From assembly GCF_016806835.2 (NCBI RefSeq), contig NZ_CP086111.1:3403471-3467470 (forward strand): DNA of 64,000 nucleotides, written 5' to 3'. Made by a program: the position numbers and the translations under genes. Shown piece after piece: positions 8,505 through 17,416 of this stretch. Under the pieces are notes generated by a model that searched no databases, was not told where the DNA came from, and saw only the letters and a program-made list of their open reading frames with translations. The first letter of the stretch is position 1. Each line of letters starts with the position of its first letter. This stretch comes from Skermanella rosea (GTDB taxonomy: Bacteria; Pseudomonadota; Alphaproteobacteria; Azospirillales; Azospirillaceae).

Positions 8505-10112
8505 TCACATTCGGAACACGCCGAACTTCGGCGGCGGGATCGGGGCGTTGAGGGCGGCGGAGATGCCGAGGCCGAGGGTCATTCGGGTATCGGCCGGGTC
8601 GATGATGCCGTCGTCCCACAGCCGGGCGCTGGCGTAATAGGGATGGCCCTGGTGCTCGTACTGCTCGCGGATCGGCGCCTTGAACGCCTCCTCCTCGTCG
8701 GCGCTCCAGCTCTTGCCCTGGGATTCCATGCCGTCGCGCCGGACCTGGGCCAGCACGCCGGCGGCCTGCTCCCCGCCCATCACCGAGATGCGGGAGTTGG
8801 GCCACATCCAGAGGAAGCGGGGACCGAACGCCCGGCCGCACATGCCGTAATTGCCGGCGCCGAAGCTGCCGCCGATCACGACCGTGAACTTGGGCACCTG
8901 AGCGCAGGCGACCGCCGTGACCAGCTTGGCGCCGTCCTTGGCGATGCCGCCGGATTCGTACTTCTTGCCGACCATGAAGCCGGTGATGTTCTGGAGGAAC
9001 ACCAGCGGGATGCCGCGTTGGCAGCATAGCTCGATGAAATGGGCGCCCTTCAGCGCCGACTCCGAGAACAGGATGCCGTTGTTGGCGATGATGCCGACGG
9101 GGTAGCCGAAGATGTGGGCGAAGCCGCAGACCAGCGTGGTGCCGTAGAGTTGCTTGAACTCGTCGAACTCGGAACCGTCCACGATCCGGGCGATCACCTC
9201 GCGCACGTCGAAGGGCTTCCGCGTGTCGCTCGGGATGATGCCGTACATCTCTTCGGCGGCGTAGAGCGGCTCGGCCGGGGCGCGCAGTTCCACCTGGGGC
9301 CGCTTCGGCCGGTTCAGGTTGCCGACGATCCGCCGCGCGATGCTCAGCGCGTGGGCATCGTTCAGCGCGTAGTGGTCGGTCACGCCGGAGGTCCGGCTAT
9401 GGACGTCGGCTCCGCCCAGATCCTCCGCCGAGACGACCTCGCCGGTCGCGGCCTTCACCAGCGGCGGGCCGCCGAGGAAGATGGTGCCCTGTTTCCGCAC
9501 GATGATCGACTCGTCGCTCATGGCCGGGACATAGGCGCCGCCCGCCGTGCAGCTTCCCATCACCACCGCGATCTGCGGGATGCCCTGGGCCGACATGGTG
9601 GCCTGGTTGTAGAAAATGCGGCCGAAATGGTCCCGGTCGGGGAACACCTCATCCTGGTTCGGCAGGTTGGCGCCGCCGCTGTCCACCAGATAGATGCAGG
9701 GAAGGTTGTTCTCCCGGGCGATCTCCTGGGCGCGCAGGTGCTTCTTGACGGTCAGCGGGAAATAGGTCCCGCCCTTGACCGTCGCGTCGTTGGCGATCAC
9801 CACGCATTCCCGCCCCGACACCCTGCCGATGCCGGTCAGGATGCCGGCGGCGTGGATCGGCTCATCGTAGACCCCGTGGGCCGCCAGCTGGGAGAATTCC
9901 AGGTACGGCGTGCCGGGATCGAGCAGCGTACGGACGCGGTCGCGCGGCAGCAGTTTGCCGCGGGAAAGATGGCGGTCGCGGGCTTTGGCCCCTCCCCCCT
10001 GCTTGACCTCGTGGACCTTGTCGCGCAAGTCGGCGACCAGCCCGCGCATCGCCTCGGCGTTGTCGGCGAAGGCGGAGTCGCGGGTGTCGATGGCGGATTT
10101 CAGGATTGTCAT
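8505..10112 (-). CDS. liuB: methylcrotonyl-CoA carboxylase beta (carboxyltransferase) subunit
   Basis: 535-residue carboxyltransferase, the standard length for MCC beta. It contains the carboxyltransferase segments [34 protein letters not shown] and [15 protein letters not shown], the last diagnostic for methylcrotonyl- rather than propionyl-CoA carboxylase. It transfers the carboxyl group from biotin on LiuD to 3-methylcrotonyl-CoA. It is eight bases downstream of the isovaleryl-CoA dehydrogenase gene and 38 bases upstream of liuC, in one operon. Confidence 0.94.
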   Translation of the reverse strand: MTILKSAIDTRDSAFADNAEAMRGLVADLRDKVHEVKQGGGAKARDRHLSRGKLLPRDRVRTLLDPGTPYLEFSQLAAHGVYDEPIHAAGILTGIGRVSGRECVVIANDATVKGGTYFPLTVKKHLRAQEIARENNLPCIYLVDSGGANLPNQDEVFPDRDHFGRIFYNQATMSAQGIPQIAVVMGSCTAGGAYVPAMSDESIIVRKQGTIFLGGPPLVKAATGEVVSAEDLGGADVHSRTSGVTDHYALNDAHALSIARRIVGNLNRPKRPQVELRAPAEPLYAAEEMYGIIPSDTRKPFDVREVIARIVDGSEFDEFKQLYGTTLVCGFAHIFGYPVGIIANNGILFSESALKGAHFIELCCQRGIPLVFLQNITGFMVGKKYESGGIAKDGAKLVTAVACAQVPKFTVVIGGSFGAGNYGMCGRAFGPRFLWMWPNSRISVMGGEQAAGVLAQVRRDGMESQGKSWSADEEEAFKAPIREQYEHQGHPYYASARLWDDGIIDPADTRMTLGLGISAALNAPIPPPKFGVFRM

Positions 10113-10120
10113 GGCGGGTC

Positions 10121-11293
10121 TCAGGCCGTCTCTTTGAACAGCTCGCGGCCGATCAGCATGCGCCGGATCTCGCTGGTGCCGGCGCCGATCTCGTACAGCT
10201 TGGCGTCGCGCAGCAGGCGGCCGGTCGGGTATTCGTTGATGTAGCCGTTGCCGCCCAGCAGCTGGATGGCATCCAGCGCCACCTGGGTCGCCGCCTCGGC
10301 CGCGTACAGGATGGCTCCGGCCGCGTCCTTGCGGGTCGTCTTGCCGGCATCACAGGCGCGGGCCACGGCATAGACATAGGCGCGGCAGGCGTTCAGCCGG
10401 GTATAAATGTCGGCAAGCTTGCCCTGGACCAGCTGGAACTCGCCGATCGGGGTGTCGAACTGCTTGCGCTCGTGGACGTACGGAACGACCACGTCGAGGG
10501 CCGCCTGCATGATGCCGACCGGGCCGGCGGCCAGGACGGCGCGCTCGTAGTCGAGGCCGGACATCAGGACGTTGACGCCCTTGCCCACGGGGCCGAGCAC
10601 GTTCTCCTCCGGCACCTCGCAGTCCTCGAACACCAGTTCGGAGGTGGGGGAGCCCCGCATGCCCAGCTTGTCCAGCTTCTGCGCCGGGCGGAAGCCCTTG
10701 AAGCCCTTCTCGATCAGGAACGCGGTGATGCCGCGCGGGCCGGCGGACGGATCGGTCTTGGCGTAGACCACCAGCGTCTCGGCATAGTGGCCGTTGGTGA
10801 TCCACATCTTGGAGCCGTTCAGCACGTAGCGGTCGCCGCGCTGGTCGGCGCGCAGCCGCATCGAGACCACGTCGGAGCCGGCGCCCGGCTCGGACATGGC
10901 GAGCGCCCCGACATGCTCGCCGGACAGCAGCTTGGGCAGGTAGCGGTTCTTCTGTTCCGGCGTGCCCCAGCGGTTGATCTGGTTGACGCACAGGTTGGAG
11001 TGAGCGCCGTAGCTGAGCCCGACCGAGGCCGAGGCGCGGCTGATCTCCTCCATCGCGACGACGTGGGCGAGATAGCCCATGTCCACCCCGCCGAACTCCT
11101 CCGACACCGTGATGCCGTGCAGGCCCAGCTCGCCCATGGCCGGCCACAGATCGATCGGAAAGTCGTCCTTGGCGTCGATCTCCGCCGCGCGCGGGGCGAT
11201 CTTCTCCTGCGCGAAGGTGCGCACGGTGTCGCGCAGCATCTCCAGGTCCGAACCGAGGCCGAAATCGAGTTCGCTGTGGGTGGGTATCGCCAT
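10121..11293 (-). CDS. liuA: isovaleryl-CoA dehydrogenase
   Basis: 390-residue FAD acyl-CoA dehydrogenase. It has the N-terminal helical domain, the FAD/substrate segments [15 protein letters not shown] and [10 protein letters not shown], and the C-terminal helical domain ending [22 protein letters not shown]. Glu250 in [13 protein letters not shown] sits where isovaleryl-CoA dehydrogenases carry the catalytic base, unlike straight-chain enzymes that carry it near residue 370. It oxidises isovaleryl-CoA to 3-methylcrotonyl-CoA. It is the first gene of the liu operon, with a strong GGGAGGAG ribosome site, and faces a TetR gene across 185 bases. Confidence 0.94.
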   Translation of the reverse strand: MAIPTHSELDFGLGSDLEMLRDTVRTFAQEKIAPRAAEIDAKDDFPIDLWPAMGELGLHGITVSEEFGGVDMGYLAHVVAMEEISRASASVGLSYGAHSNLCVNQINRWGTPEQKNRYLPKLLSGEHVGALAMSEPGAGSDVVSMRLRADQRGDRYVLNGSKMWITNGHYAETLVVYAKTDPSAGPRGITAFLIEKGFKGFRPAQKLDKLGMRGSPTSELVFEDCEVPEENVLGPVGKGVNVLMSGLDYERAVLAAGPVGIMQAALDVVVPYVHERKQFDTPIGEFQLVQGKLADIYTRLNACRAYVYAVARACDAGKTTRKDAAGAILYAAEAATQVALDAIQLLGGNGYINEYPTGRLLRDAKLYEIGAGTSEIRRMLIGRELFKETA

Positions 11294-11344
11294 TGTGTCC
11301 GCTCCTCCCGCTGGGCATCGCCCGGGCAGCGCCGCCGGGCTCGT

Positions 11345-11368
11345 TTAAATACGAACATACGTTTTTAT
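11345..11368. promoter_or_regulatory. candidate TetR operator in liuA / tetR divergent region
   Basis: An imperfect inverted repeat, TTAAATACG - AACATA - CGTTTTTAT, with 7 of 9 arm positions complementary, lies in the AT-rich part of the divergent region. Its position between liuA and the TetR gene, and its size, fit an autoregulatory operator controlling the liu operon. This is inferred from position and symmetry only. Confidence 0.5.
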
Positions 11369-11478
11369 TTCTCTTCGCGCAACGTCGTATCGGCCGCATA
11401 ATAGGGCATGACGCCCAGGATTGCCCCGGCTTTCGAATTTGCTATGAACCGGGCAGCATAGAGCTGAGGAACGCCATC

Positions 11479-12135
11479 ATGGCACGCACCGCGGGATCCA
11501 ACGGAACCAGGACTCTGGAAGCGATCCGAAAGGCCGGGCTGCGCCTGATCTACCGGCAGGGTTACGAGGCGATGAGCCTGCGCCAGCTGGCCTCGGAGGT
11601 CGGCCTCCAGGTCGGGTCCCTCTACAACCATATCTCGACGAAGCAGGATCTGCTGTTCGACCTGATCCGGGTTCACATGGAGGAACTGATCGCCCGGCTA
11701 GACCGGGCGCTGGAGGGCATCGACGCCCCGGCCGACCGGCTGGATGCCTTCATCCGGTTCCATGTCGAGTACCACATCGCCCGCAAGCGGGAGGTCTTCA
11801 TCAGCTATTCCGAGCTGCGCAGCCTGGAGCCGAAGAACTACGACGTGATCGTGGACCTGCGCGGCCGCTACGAGCGCCGGCTGATCGATATCCTGGACGA
11901 GGGCGCGGCGCGCGGCGACTTCACCACCGCCGACACCACCGTCGCCGCCTTCGGCATCCTCGCCATGCTGACCGGGGTCTGCACCTGGTTCAAGCCGGGC
12001 GGGCGGCTGAGCAAGGACGAGGTGATCGGGGTCTATTCCGGCATGATCCGGGACGGGCTCGTCCGCCCCGGCGCCGGCTTCAATCCCGACCGCCCGCTTC
12101 CCCGGCCGCCTGCTGGCGCAGCACGCGGCGCATGA
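11479..12135 (+). CDS. TetR/AcrR family transcriptional regulator, probable regulator of the liu operon
   Basis: 218-residue regulator. The N-terminal helix-turn-helix is clear (YEAMSLRQLASEVGLQVGSLYNHISTKQDLL), with a C-terminal helical ligand-binding domain. The longest frame starts at 11293, but ATG 11479 has GAGCTGAGGA upstream and begins just before the DNA-binding domain. It is divergent from liuA and shares the AT-rich region holding an inverted repeat, so it probably represses liu genes and responds to an acyl-CoA or related intermediate. In many proteobacteria liu is controlled by a MerR-type LiuR instead, so a TetR here is a variation. Its 3' end overlaps the convergent acyl-CoA synthetase gene by 56 bases. 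Confidence 0.88.
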   Translation: MARTAGSNGTRTLEAIRKAGLRLIYRQGYEAMSLRQLASEVGLQVGSLYNHISTKQDLLFDLIRVHMEELIARLDRALEGIDAPADRLDAFIRFHVEYHIARKREVFISYSELRSLEPKNYDVIVDLRGRYERRLIDILDEGAARGDFTTADTTVAAFGILAMLTGVCTWFKPGGRLSKDEVIGVYSGMIRDGLVRPGAGFNPDRPLPRPPAGAARGA

Positions 12136-13708
12136 CCTTGCCGGTCACCGTCATCGGCAGTTCGGGGACGAAAGCGACCTCCCGCGGGTACTCGTGGGCG
12201 GCAAGCCTGGTCTTGACGAACTCCTGGATGTCACGGGCGAGATCGTCCGACGCTTCGCGCCCCGGGCGCAGCACGACGTAGGCCTTCACCCGCTCGGTCC
12301 GGATCGGGTCGGGCACGCCGATCGCGGCGGCCAGGGCCACAGCCGGGTGGCCGAGCAGGCATTCCTCGACCTCGCCCGGCCCGATCCGGTACCCGGCGCT
12401 GGTGATCACGTCGTCGTCGCGCCCGACATACCAGAAGAAGCCCTCCTCGTCGCGGCGGCCCAGGTCGCCGGTGACCAGCCAGTCGCCGACGAACTTGTCG
12501 GCGGTGGCCTCCGGCTTGTTCCAGTAGCCCAGGAACATCACCGGGTCCGGGCGGCGGATCGCGATCGAGCCGACCTCACCGTCCGGCAGTTCGTTGCCCT
12601 GCGGGTCGATCACGGCGACCCGGTGGCCGGGGACCGCCCGGCCCATGGACCCCGTCCTGAACCCGAGCGGAGCCGCGTTGCCGACCACGACGTTGCACTC
12701 GGTCTGGCCATAGAACTCGTTGATCGTGACGCCGAACACCGTACGTCCCCAGTCCAGCAGTTCGCCTCCCAACGTTTCGCCGCCGCTGGCGACGGTGCGG
12801 AGCGACAGCCCCTCCCCCGTCACGCCGGCCTGCCGCATCAGCTTGATCGCGGTCGGCGGCAGGAAGACGTTGCGGACTCCGTGCCGCTTCATCAGGTCGA
12901 TCGCCTGCTGCGGATCGAACTTGCGGAACCGGTGGGTCAGCACGGGAACGCCATGGTGCAGCGACGGCATCAGCACGTCGAACAGCCCGCCGATCCAGGC
13001 CCAGTCGGCCGGCGTCCAGAACAGGTCGCCGGGTTGCGGAAAGAACTCGTGCGGCAGTTCCACGCCCGGCAGGTGGCCGAGCAGCACCCGGTGTCCGTGC
13101 AGCGCGCCCTTCGGGCTGCCGGTGGTGCCGGAGGTGTAGATGATCACGGCGGGATCGTCCGGTCCGGTATCGACCGGCGTGAAGCTGTCCGACGCGCGGG
13201 AGAGCGCCTCGTGGAAGCCGAGCGTGCCTTCCGGCGCCCCGTCGATGCACAGCACCAGCGTCAGGCCGGGCAGCCGGTCGCGCAGAGGGGCCAGCTTGGC
13301 ATAGCCTGCCATGTCGGTTACCAGCACGCGGGCGCCGCTGTCGGAAAGACGGTATTCCAGGGCCTCCTCGCCGAACAGGGCGAACAGCGGGATGGTGATC
13401 AACCCGGCCTTGAAGCCCGCGATGTGGGCGATGGCGGTTTCCGGCGACTGAGGCAACAGTACGGCCAGCCGGTCGCCCCGAACCGCCCCGTGCGCGGCCA
13501 GCACGTTGGCGAGACGGTTCGACTGGTGGTACAGGTCGCGGAAGGTGTGGCGCCGGACGGTGCCGTCCTCCTCCTCCACGATCAGGGCGACGCGGGCCGG
13601 ATCATCGGCATGGCGGTCGCAGACATCGACGCCGATATTGTAGCGCTCCGGCACCGTCCAGGCGAACGACCGATACAGCTCGGCGTAGTCGTCGTGGCGC
13701 GTCAGCAT
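12080..13708 (-). CDS. AMP-dependent acyl-CoA synthetase (acetyl-CoA synthetase-like)
   Basis: 542-residue adenylate-forming enzyme. The phosphate-binding loop YTSGTTGSPKGALHGH, the A5 motif NEFYGQTECN, the A7 motif TGDLGRRDEEGFFWYVGRDDD and the C-terminal lysine motif VTGKVMRRVLR are present. The pattern DLFWTPADWAWIGGLFDVLMPSL resembles short and medium-chain acyl-CoA synthetases related to Acs. It activates a carboxylic acid to its CoA ester; the substrate is not readable. It is 10 bases downstream of kdsA on the same strand and convergent with the TetR gene. A link to leucine degradation (acetoacetate or branched acid activation) is possible from location but unproven. Confidence 0.87.
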   Translation of the reverse strand: MLTRHDDYAELYRSFAWTVPERYNIGVDVCDRHADDPARVALIVEEEDGTVRRHTFRDLYHQSNRLANVLAAHGAVRGDRLAVLLPQSPETAIAHIAGFKAGLITIPLFALFGEEALEYRLSDSGARVLVTDMAGYAKLAPLRDRLPGLTLVLCIDGAPEGTLGFHEALSRASDSFTPVDTGPDDPAVIIYTSGTTGSPKGALHGHRVLLGHLPGVELPHEFFPQPGDLFWTPADWAWIGGLFDVLMPSLHHGVPVLTHRFRKFDPQQAIDLMKRHGVRNVFLPPTAIKLMRQAGVTGEGLSLRTVASGGETLGGELLDWGRTVFGVTINEFYGQTECNVVVGNAAPLGFRTGSMGRAVPGHRVAVIDPQGNELPDGEVGSIAIRRPDPVMFLGYWNKPEATADKFVGDWLVTGDLGRRDEEGFFWYVGRDDDVITSAGYRIGPGEVEECLLGHPAVALAAAIGVPDPIRTERVKAYVVLRPGREASDDLARDIQEFVKTRLAAHEYPREVAFVPELPMTVTGKVMRRVLRQQAAGEAGGRD

Positions 13709-13718
13709 GGGTTTTCCC

Positions 13719-14567
13719 CTACCGCATCAGCCGCCCGACCGGCCGGCTCTTGGCGATGCGGTCGAACTCGACCATGTCGCCCAGCACTTCCGCCATGCGG
13801 GACAGCGGCACCATGTTGGGGCCATCGCTCGGCGCATTGTCCGGGTCCTGGTGGGTCTCCATGAACACGGCGGCGACGCCGATCGCGACGGCGGCGCGCG
13901 CCAGGACGGGCACGAATTCCCGCTGGCCGCCGGAGGTGCCGCCCTGCCCGCCCGGCTGCTGGACGGAGTGGGTCGCGTCGAACACCACGGGATAGCCGGT
14001 CTCGGCCATGATCGGCAGCGACCGCATGTCGGACACCAGCGTGTTGTAGCCGAAGCTGACGCCGCGCTCGCACAGCAGGATGTTCTCGTTGCCGGTGCTG
14101 GCGATCTTCGCCGCGACGTTCTTCATATCCCAGGGAGCCAGGAACTGGCCCTTCTTGACGTTGATCGCCCGGCCCGTGGCACCGGCGGCCAGCAGCAGGT
14201 CGGTCTGGCGGCACAGGAAGGCGGGGATCTGGAGGATGTCCACGGCCTCCGCCACCGCCGCGCACTGGTCGGGCGCGTGGATGTCGGTCAGCACGGGGAT
14301 GCCGTGGGTCTCGCGCACCTCGGCGAGGATCGGCAGGCTCTTCTCCAGGCCGAGGCCGCGGGCGGTGTTGACCGAGGTCCGGTTGGCCTTGTCGAACGAC
14401 GACTTGTAGATCAGCCCCAGGCCGAGCTTGCGGGTGATCTCCAGCAGCGCCTGGGAGGTCTCCAGCGCGTGGGCCCGGCTCTCCAGCTGGCAGGGGCCGG
14501 CGATCAGCACGAACGGCTTGTCGTTGGCGAAGGTGAGGGATCCCACCTGTACGGACTTGTTCATCAT
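13719..14567 (-). CDS. kdsA: 3-deoxy-8-phosphooctulonate synthase (KDO-8-phosphate synthase)
   Basis: About 282 residues, matching KdsA. It condenses phosphoenolpyruvate with arabinose 5-phosphate to make KDO-8-phosphate for lipopolysaccharide. Diagnostic segments are [34 protein letters not shown] and [16 protein letters not shown]. The gene begins with two ATG codons (14567, 14564) behind CCGGGAAC, and the second has the better spacing. In many alphaproteobacteria kdsA sits between pyrG and eno; here it is followed by an acyl-CoA synthetase, so the location is unusual and a second copy elsewhere cannot be excluded. Confidence 0.93.
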   Translation of the reverse strand: MMNKSVQVGSLTFANDKPFVLIAGPCQLESRAHALETSQALLEITRKLGLGLIYKSSFDKANRTSVNTARGLGLEKSLPILAEVRETHGIPVLTDIHAPDQCAAVAEAVDILQIPAFLCRQTDLLLAAGATGRAINVKKGQFLAPWDMKNVAAKIASTGNENILLCERGVSFGYNTLVSDMRSLPIMAETGYPVVFDATHSVQQPGGQGGTSGGQREFVPVLARAAVAIGVAAVFMETHQDPDNAPSDGPNMVPLSRMAEVLGDMVEFDRIAKSRPVGRLMR

Positions 14568-14649
14568 CGGTGTTCCCGGCGTTGCCCGGTCAGGGCGTGA
14601 GATCAGGTCGTCTGGCCCCAACCATACTCCACCGTAAACCGCGATCCAG

Positions 14650-15825
14650 TCAAAGTGCTGCCGTGCGCGCCTTGATCGTTTCTATCCGGCCGACGATCTC
14701 ATAGTCGATCTCGCCGGTCCGCCAGTCCTGGAGTTGCTGGACGATCCGGTGGCGGATGCCGGCCAGGTTGTCCATCGTGACCCGGACCGTGTTCTCGCAC
14801 TCGCTTTTCGGGACCAGCGGGATGACGCGCATGATCTCCGCGATGCGGCGATGGTCGATGTTCTGCCGGTCGGCCATGGCGGCCTGCCAGAGTTCGCAGA
14901 CGTCGAGCCAGCCGTCGAGCAGCCAGGCCAGCCGGTCGATGCTCTGGCGCAGGCGGAGGATGTTTGCGTCCCAGCCGGCGAAAAAGGCCGGCAGGTTCTG
15001 AAGCTCGCGGTCGATCTCGGCGATCATCCGCTCGGCCATGCGGGCGGTGACGCCGGCGGTCTCGCCGGCCAGATGCCCGGTCGCGCCGATATTGGCGGCC
15101 GAGATCGAGTTGCGCAGGTCGCCGACCCGGCGCAGGATCCGGCGCAGGTAACCGGAATCCTCGTCGCCGGCGAAGCCCAGCGGTCCGACCGCGTCGCTCA
15201 GTTCGAGGATGCGCGCCCGGCACTGCCCCGGAGGCTGGCCCACCAGGCGCGCGAAGGCGTCGGCGACCTGGATGATCAGCGTCTCCCCGACCCGGCCGCG
15301 GACGCGCTGCATCAGGTCGTCGGTCGTCCTGTCGAGCACGCCGGTCAACCGGACGACCCGGCGCAGCATGGCCTCCTGATTGATCTTCTCTTCCCGGGCG
15401 ATACGGGCCATGGCGGCCCCGGCAGCCTCCGCCGCCTCCACCCCGGCCAGCCCGGTCTTGGCGACCCGATGGGCCGCGAGCCGCATGCGCATCGGCGTGA
15501 TCGCGTCGGCCAAGCTGATCTCCGCCTGGAGCGCCCGATCGTGCAGGGTCAGCCGCATCACGGAGGACAATCCGTCCCAGGGAAAGACATAAATCGAGCG
15601 GCATCCGGAGAAGCCCGTCACCAACACCTCCAGATGGTTGGTCCTGGTGTCGCGCCGGACCCGGGAGAACGCCAGCTCCGGCGTGGTGAAGGGAACGGTG
15701 GTGCCGCGCTCGTCGAAAGTCGACGGCGCGTAGTCGTAGGCGAGGCGGAGCGCCTGGGCATCGCCGGCGGACGGGGATCGGCCCGCTTCCGTCCCCCTGG
15801 CCATGGCTCTATTCATGGTTGGCAT
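14650..15825 (-). CDS. uncharacterised protein, paralogue A of the 14.6-19.4 kb locus
   Basis: 391 residues, not recognised. Residues about 30-135 look like a strand-rich domain with the stretches [32 protein letters not shown] and [13 protein letters not shown]. The remainder is largely helical and ends with [25 protein letters not shown] and [17 protein letters not shown]. All of these recur in the 397-residue protein encoded at 17417-18610, so the two are paralogues. No signal peptide or membrane helix is visible. The start overlaps the stop of the upstream gene by 17 bases; later ATGs (15816, 15804) would remove the overlap, so the N-terminus is uncertain. Probably co-transcribed with the 15809-17218 gene. 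Confidence 0.75.
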   Translation of the reverse strand: MPTMNRAMARGTEAGRSPSAGDAQALRLAYDYAPSTFDERGTTVPFTTPELAFSRVRRDTRTNHLEVLVTGFSGCRSIYVFPWDGLSSVMRLTLHDRALQAEISLADAITPMRMRLAAHRVAKTGLAGVEAAEAAGAAMARIAREEKINQEAMLRRVVRLTGVLDRTTDDLMQRVRGRVGETLIIQVADAFARLVGQPPGQCRARILELSDAVGPLGFAGDEDSGYLRRILRRVGDLRNSISAANIGATGHLAGETAGVTARMAERMIAEIDRELQNLPAFFAGWDANILRLRQSIDRLAWLLDGWLDVCELWQAAMADRQNIDHRRIAEIMRVIPLVPKSECENTVRVTMDNLAGIRHRIVQQLQDWRTGEIDYEIVGRIETIKARTAAL

Positions 15826-17218
15826 TCATGGCATGGATGATCTTCAGCAGGAATTGCGCTGGATCGGCGCTCGCGGCGAAACCGAGCCGGACGGCGCAGT
15901 CCTCCAGCATCCCCAGCACGGTTTCCTCGCTGCTGATCGGCTCGAGCGAGCGGGCGACCTGGACCGCGACGGATAGCGCGTTCTGCTTCTCGCGATTCCC
16001 GGCGGCGGCCCGGTCCGAGGCGATCCGCTCCAGACGCCCGGCCACCCCCGAGATGGTATCGGCCGTCAGGGCCTTCAGTTCGGCGGGAACCTCGAACTGC
16101 TGCTTCACCGCGTTGTTGACCTTCGCGACCGCCAGCACGGCCCGTGTCAGGGCGGCGATCTCCTCGGCGCTCGGCAGGCCGCCGCCCGGGGAAGAAACGA
16201 AGGAGCCGACGTTTTCCTCCGCGGCCTTGGTGAACCGGTCGCTCAGGAAATCGTGGATTCGCTCTTCGACCTTGTCGATCCGCTGGCCGACCTGCCGGGT
16301 CAGGTGCGGCGCAGCGACACGCAGCACGCCGAGGCTCTCGATCGCCGCCCTGACCTTTTCAGCCGCGTCGTCGAGGTCGCCTGCCGTTTCCAGCGGCATG
16401 GCGAATCCCGCCTTGAGGGTCTCGCCCTCCTTCGTGACCAGCGCCTCGCACAGGTCGGAGGCGACCGAGGGTCCGCCGCGGCTGCCGTTGCTCTCGGCCA
16501 GGGCCTCGATCAGCGGAGCGGTGTGGTCCGCCAAGTCCGGATCCATCAGGAGCACCATGAAGAACAGCTTGAACCAGCGCTGGTCGCCTTTCCGGGAGGC
16601 AGCCTCGCGGCCGAGCGAGATCACCGATTGGACATACTGGTCGCCGATCCCGATCAGCTGTTCGGACGCGATGATCTGGCGCCGGGCGGTCATGATGGCA
16701 TCGCGCATCTGGTAGAGCGCATGCACTTCCTGGATGACGTCGGGCAGGTCGGGATGCCGCTGCGCCAGGGCCTTGGGAAAGGAACGGTCCGCCGCCAGCC
16801 TGGAATGGATCCCCTCCACCGCGCGGGCGAAGGATGCGAAGAGCTGCCGGTGGACGGACAACGGGCACGGCTCGTCCATCAGGTACTCGCCGGAAGCATC
16901 CACCTGCCGCGCCGCCTCGGCGTCGTCCAGGTGCTCGAGCACCAGCGCCCACAAGGGGGAGACGCTGCTGCGCGGGATGCTGCCCAGGGGCCGCGGACGG
17001 GCCGGTTCGTTGCACAGCAGGCTTTCGAAGGGCAGGCAGAAGAGCCGCTCCGCGGTGAGCCTGCGCAGCGGACGGATCTTCTTCAGCCGATGGCGAAGCT
17101 GGTCCTTGAACATTCCGCGCAACGCGTCGTCGGGCATCTTGTCGGCCAGGGCATACACCATCCTGACCTTGTCCTCCGACAACTCGTCGAGCGCCTTTCT
17201 TTCCGGCAACTGAAGCAT
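15809..17218 (-). CDS. uncharacterised helical protein, middle gene of the 14.6-19.4 kb locus
   Basis: 469 residues from the ATG at 17218, which has GAAGGACAGAGAC upstream; the longest frame begins at 17260 but that part overlaps a palindrome-rich promoter region. The protein is almost entirely predicted helix and charged, with an early basic segment DQLRHRLKKIRPLRRLTAER and a Cys-containing CLPFESLLC. A serine/glycine loop SSPGGGLPSAEE separates the last quarter. No catalytic motif, signal peptide or membrane segment is seen. It reads into paralogue A with overlapping ends, and is divergent from paralogue B across about 200 bases. I cannot assign a function; a structural or adaptor protein is possible. 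Confidence 0.75.
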   Translation of the reverse strand: MLQLPERKALDELSEDKVRMVYALADKMPDDALRGMFKDQLRHRLKKIRPLRRLTAERLFCLPFESLLCNEPARPRPLGSIPRSSVSPLWALVLEHLDDAEAARQVDASGEYLMDEPCPLSVHRQLFASFARAVEGIHSRLAADRSFPKALAQRHPDLPDVIQEVHALYQMRDAIMTARRQIIASEQLIGIGDQYVQSVISLGREAASRKGDQRWFKLFFMVLLMDPDLADHTAPLIEALAESNGSRGGPSVASDLCEALVTKEGETLKAGFAMPLETAGDLDDAAEKVRAAIESLGVLRVAAPHLTRQVGQRIDKVEERIHDFLSDRFTKAAEENVGSFVSSPGGGLPSAEEIAALTRAVLAVAKVNNAVKQQFEVPAELKALTADTISGVAGRLERIASDRAAAGNREKQNALSVAVQVARSLEPISSEETVLGMLEDCAVRLGFAASADPAQFLLKIIHAMNANHE

Positions 17219-17260
17219 GTCTCTGTCCTTCGGCCACTCCAGGCATGATAGCCGGCACAC

Positions 17261-17285
17261 GTAAAAATTTACATACTATCGATAG
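17261..17285. promoter_or_regulatory. two adjacent palindromes in an AT-rich divergent promoter region
   Basis: GTAAA-AA-TTTAC (17261-17272) is followed three bases later by the perfect 10-bp palindrome CTATCGATAG (17276-17285). They lie in the AT-rich stretch of about 200 bases that separates the divergent genes at 17218 and 17417, the likely control region of the uncharacterised locus. They could be operators; no regulator gene is adjacent. Confidence 0.45.
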
Positions 17286-17416
17286 GAATAGTTCTCGGGA
17301 CTGGAACGGCATTGGTGGATTAACTGGATTTTTAACCAACGAGTGCTCTTCTGGAACACTATTACGATTACCCATATCTGCTTATACCTCTTTATATAGT
17401 TGGATATCTCCCAAGA

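Noticed and set aside
7675-9027. Extended N-terminus of LiuC up to 9027
   Set aside because: The extra 187 residues lie inside liuB in another frame and do not resemble the crotonase family; a strong ribosome site marks 8466.
17276-17285. CTATCGATAG considered as a site-specific recombination or attachment site
   Set aside because: No integrase, tRNA or direct repeat is nearby; a promoter palindrome is simpler.
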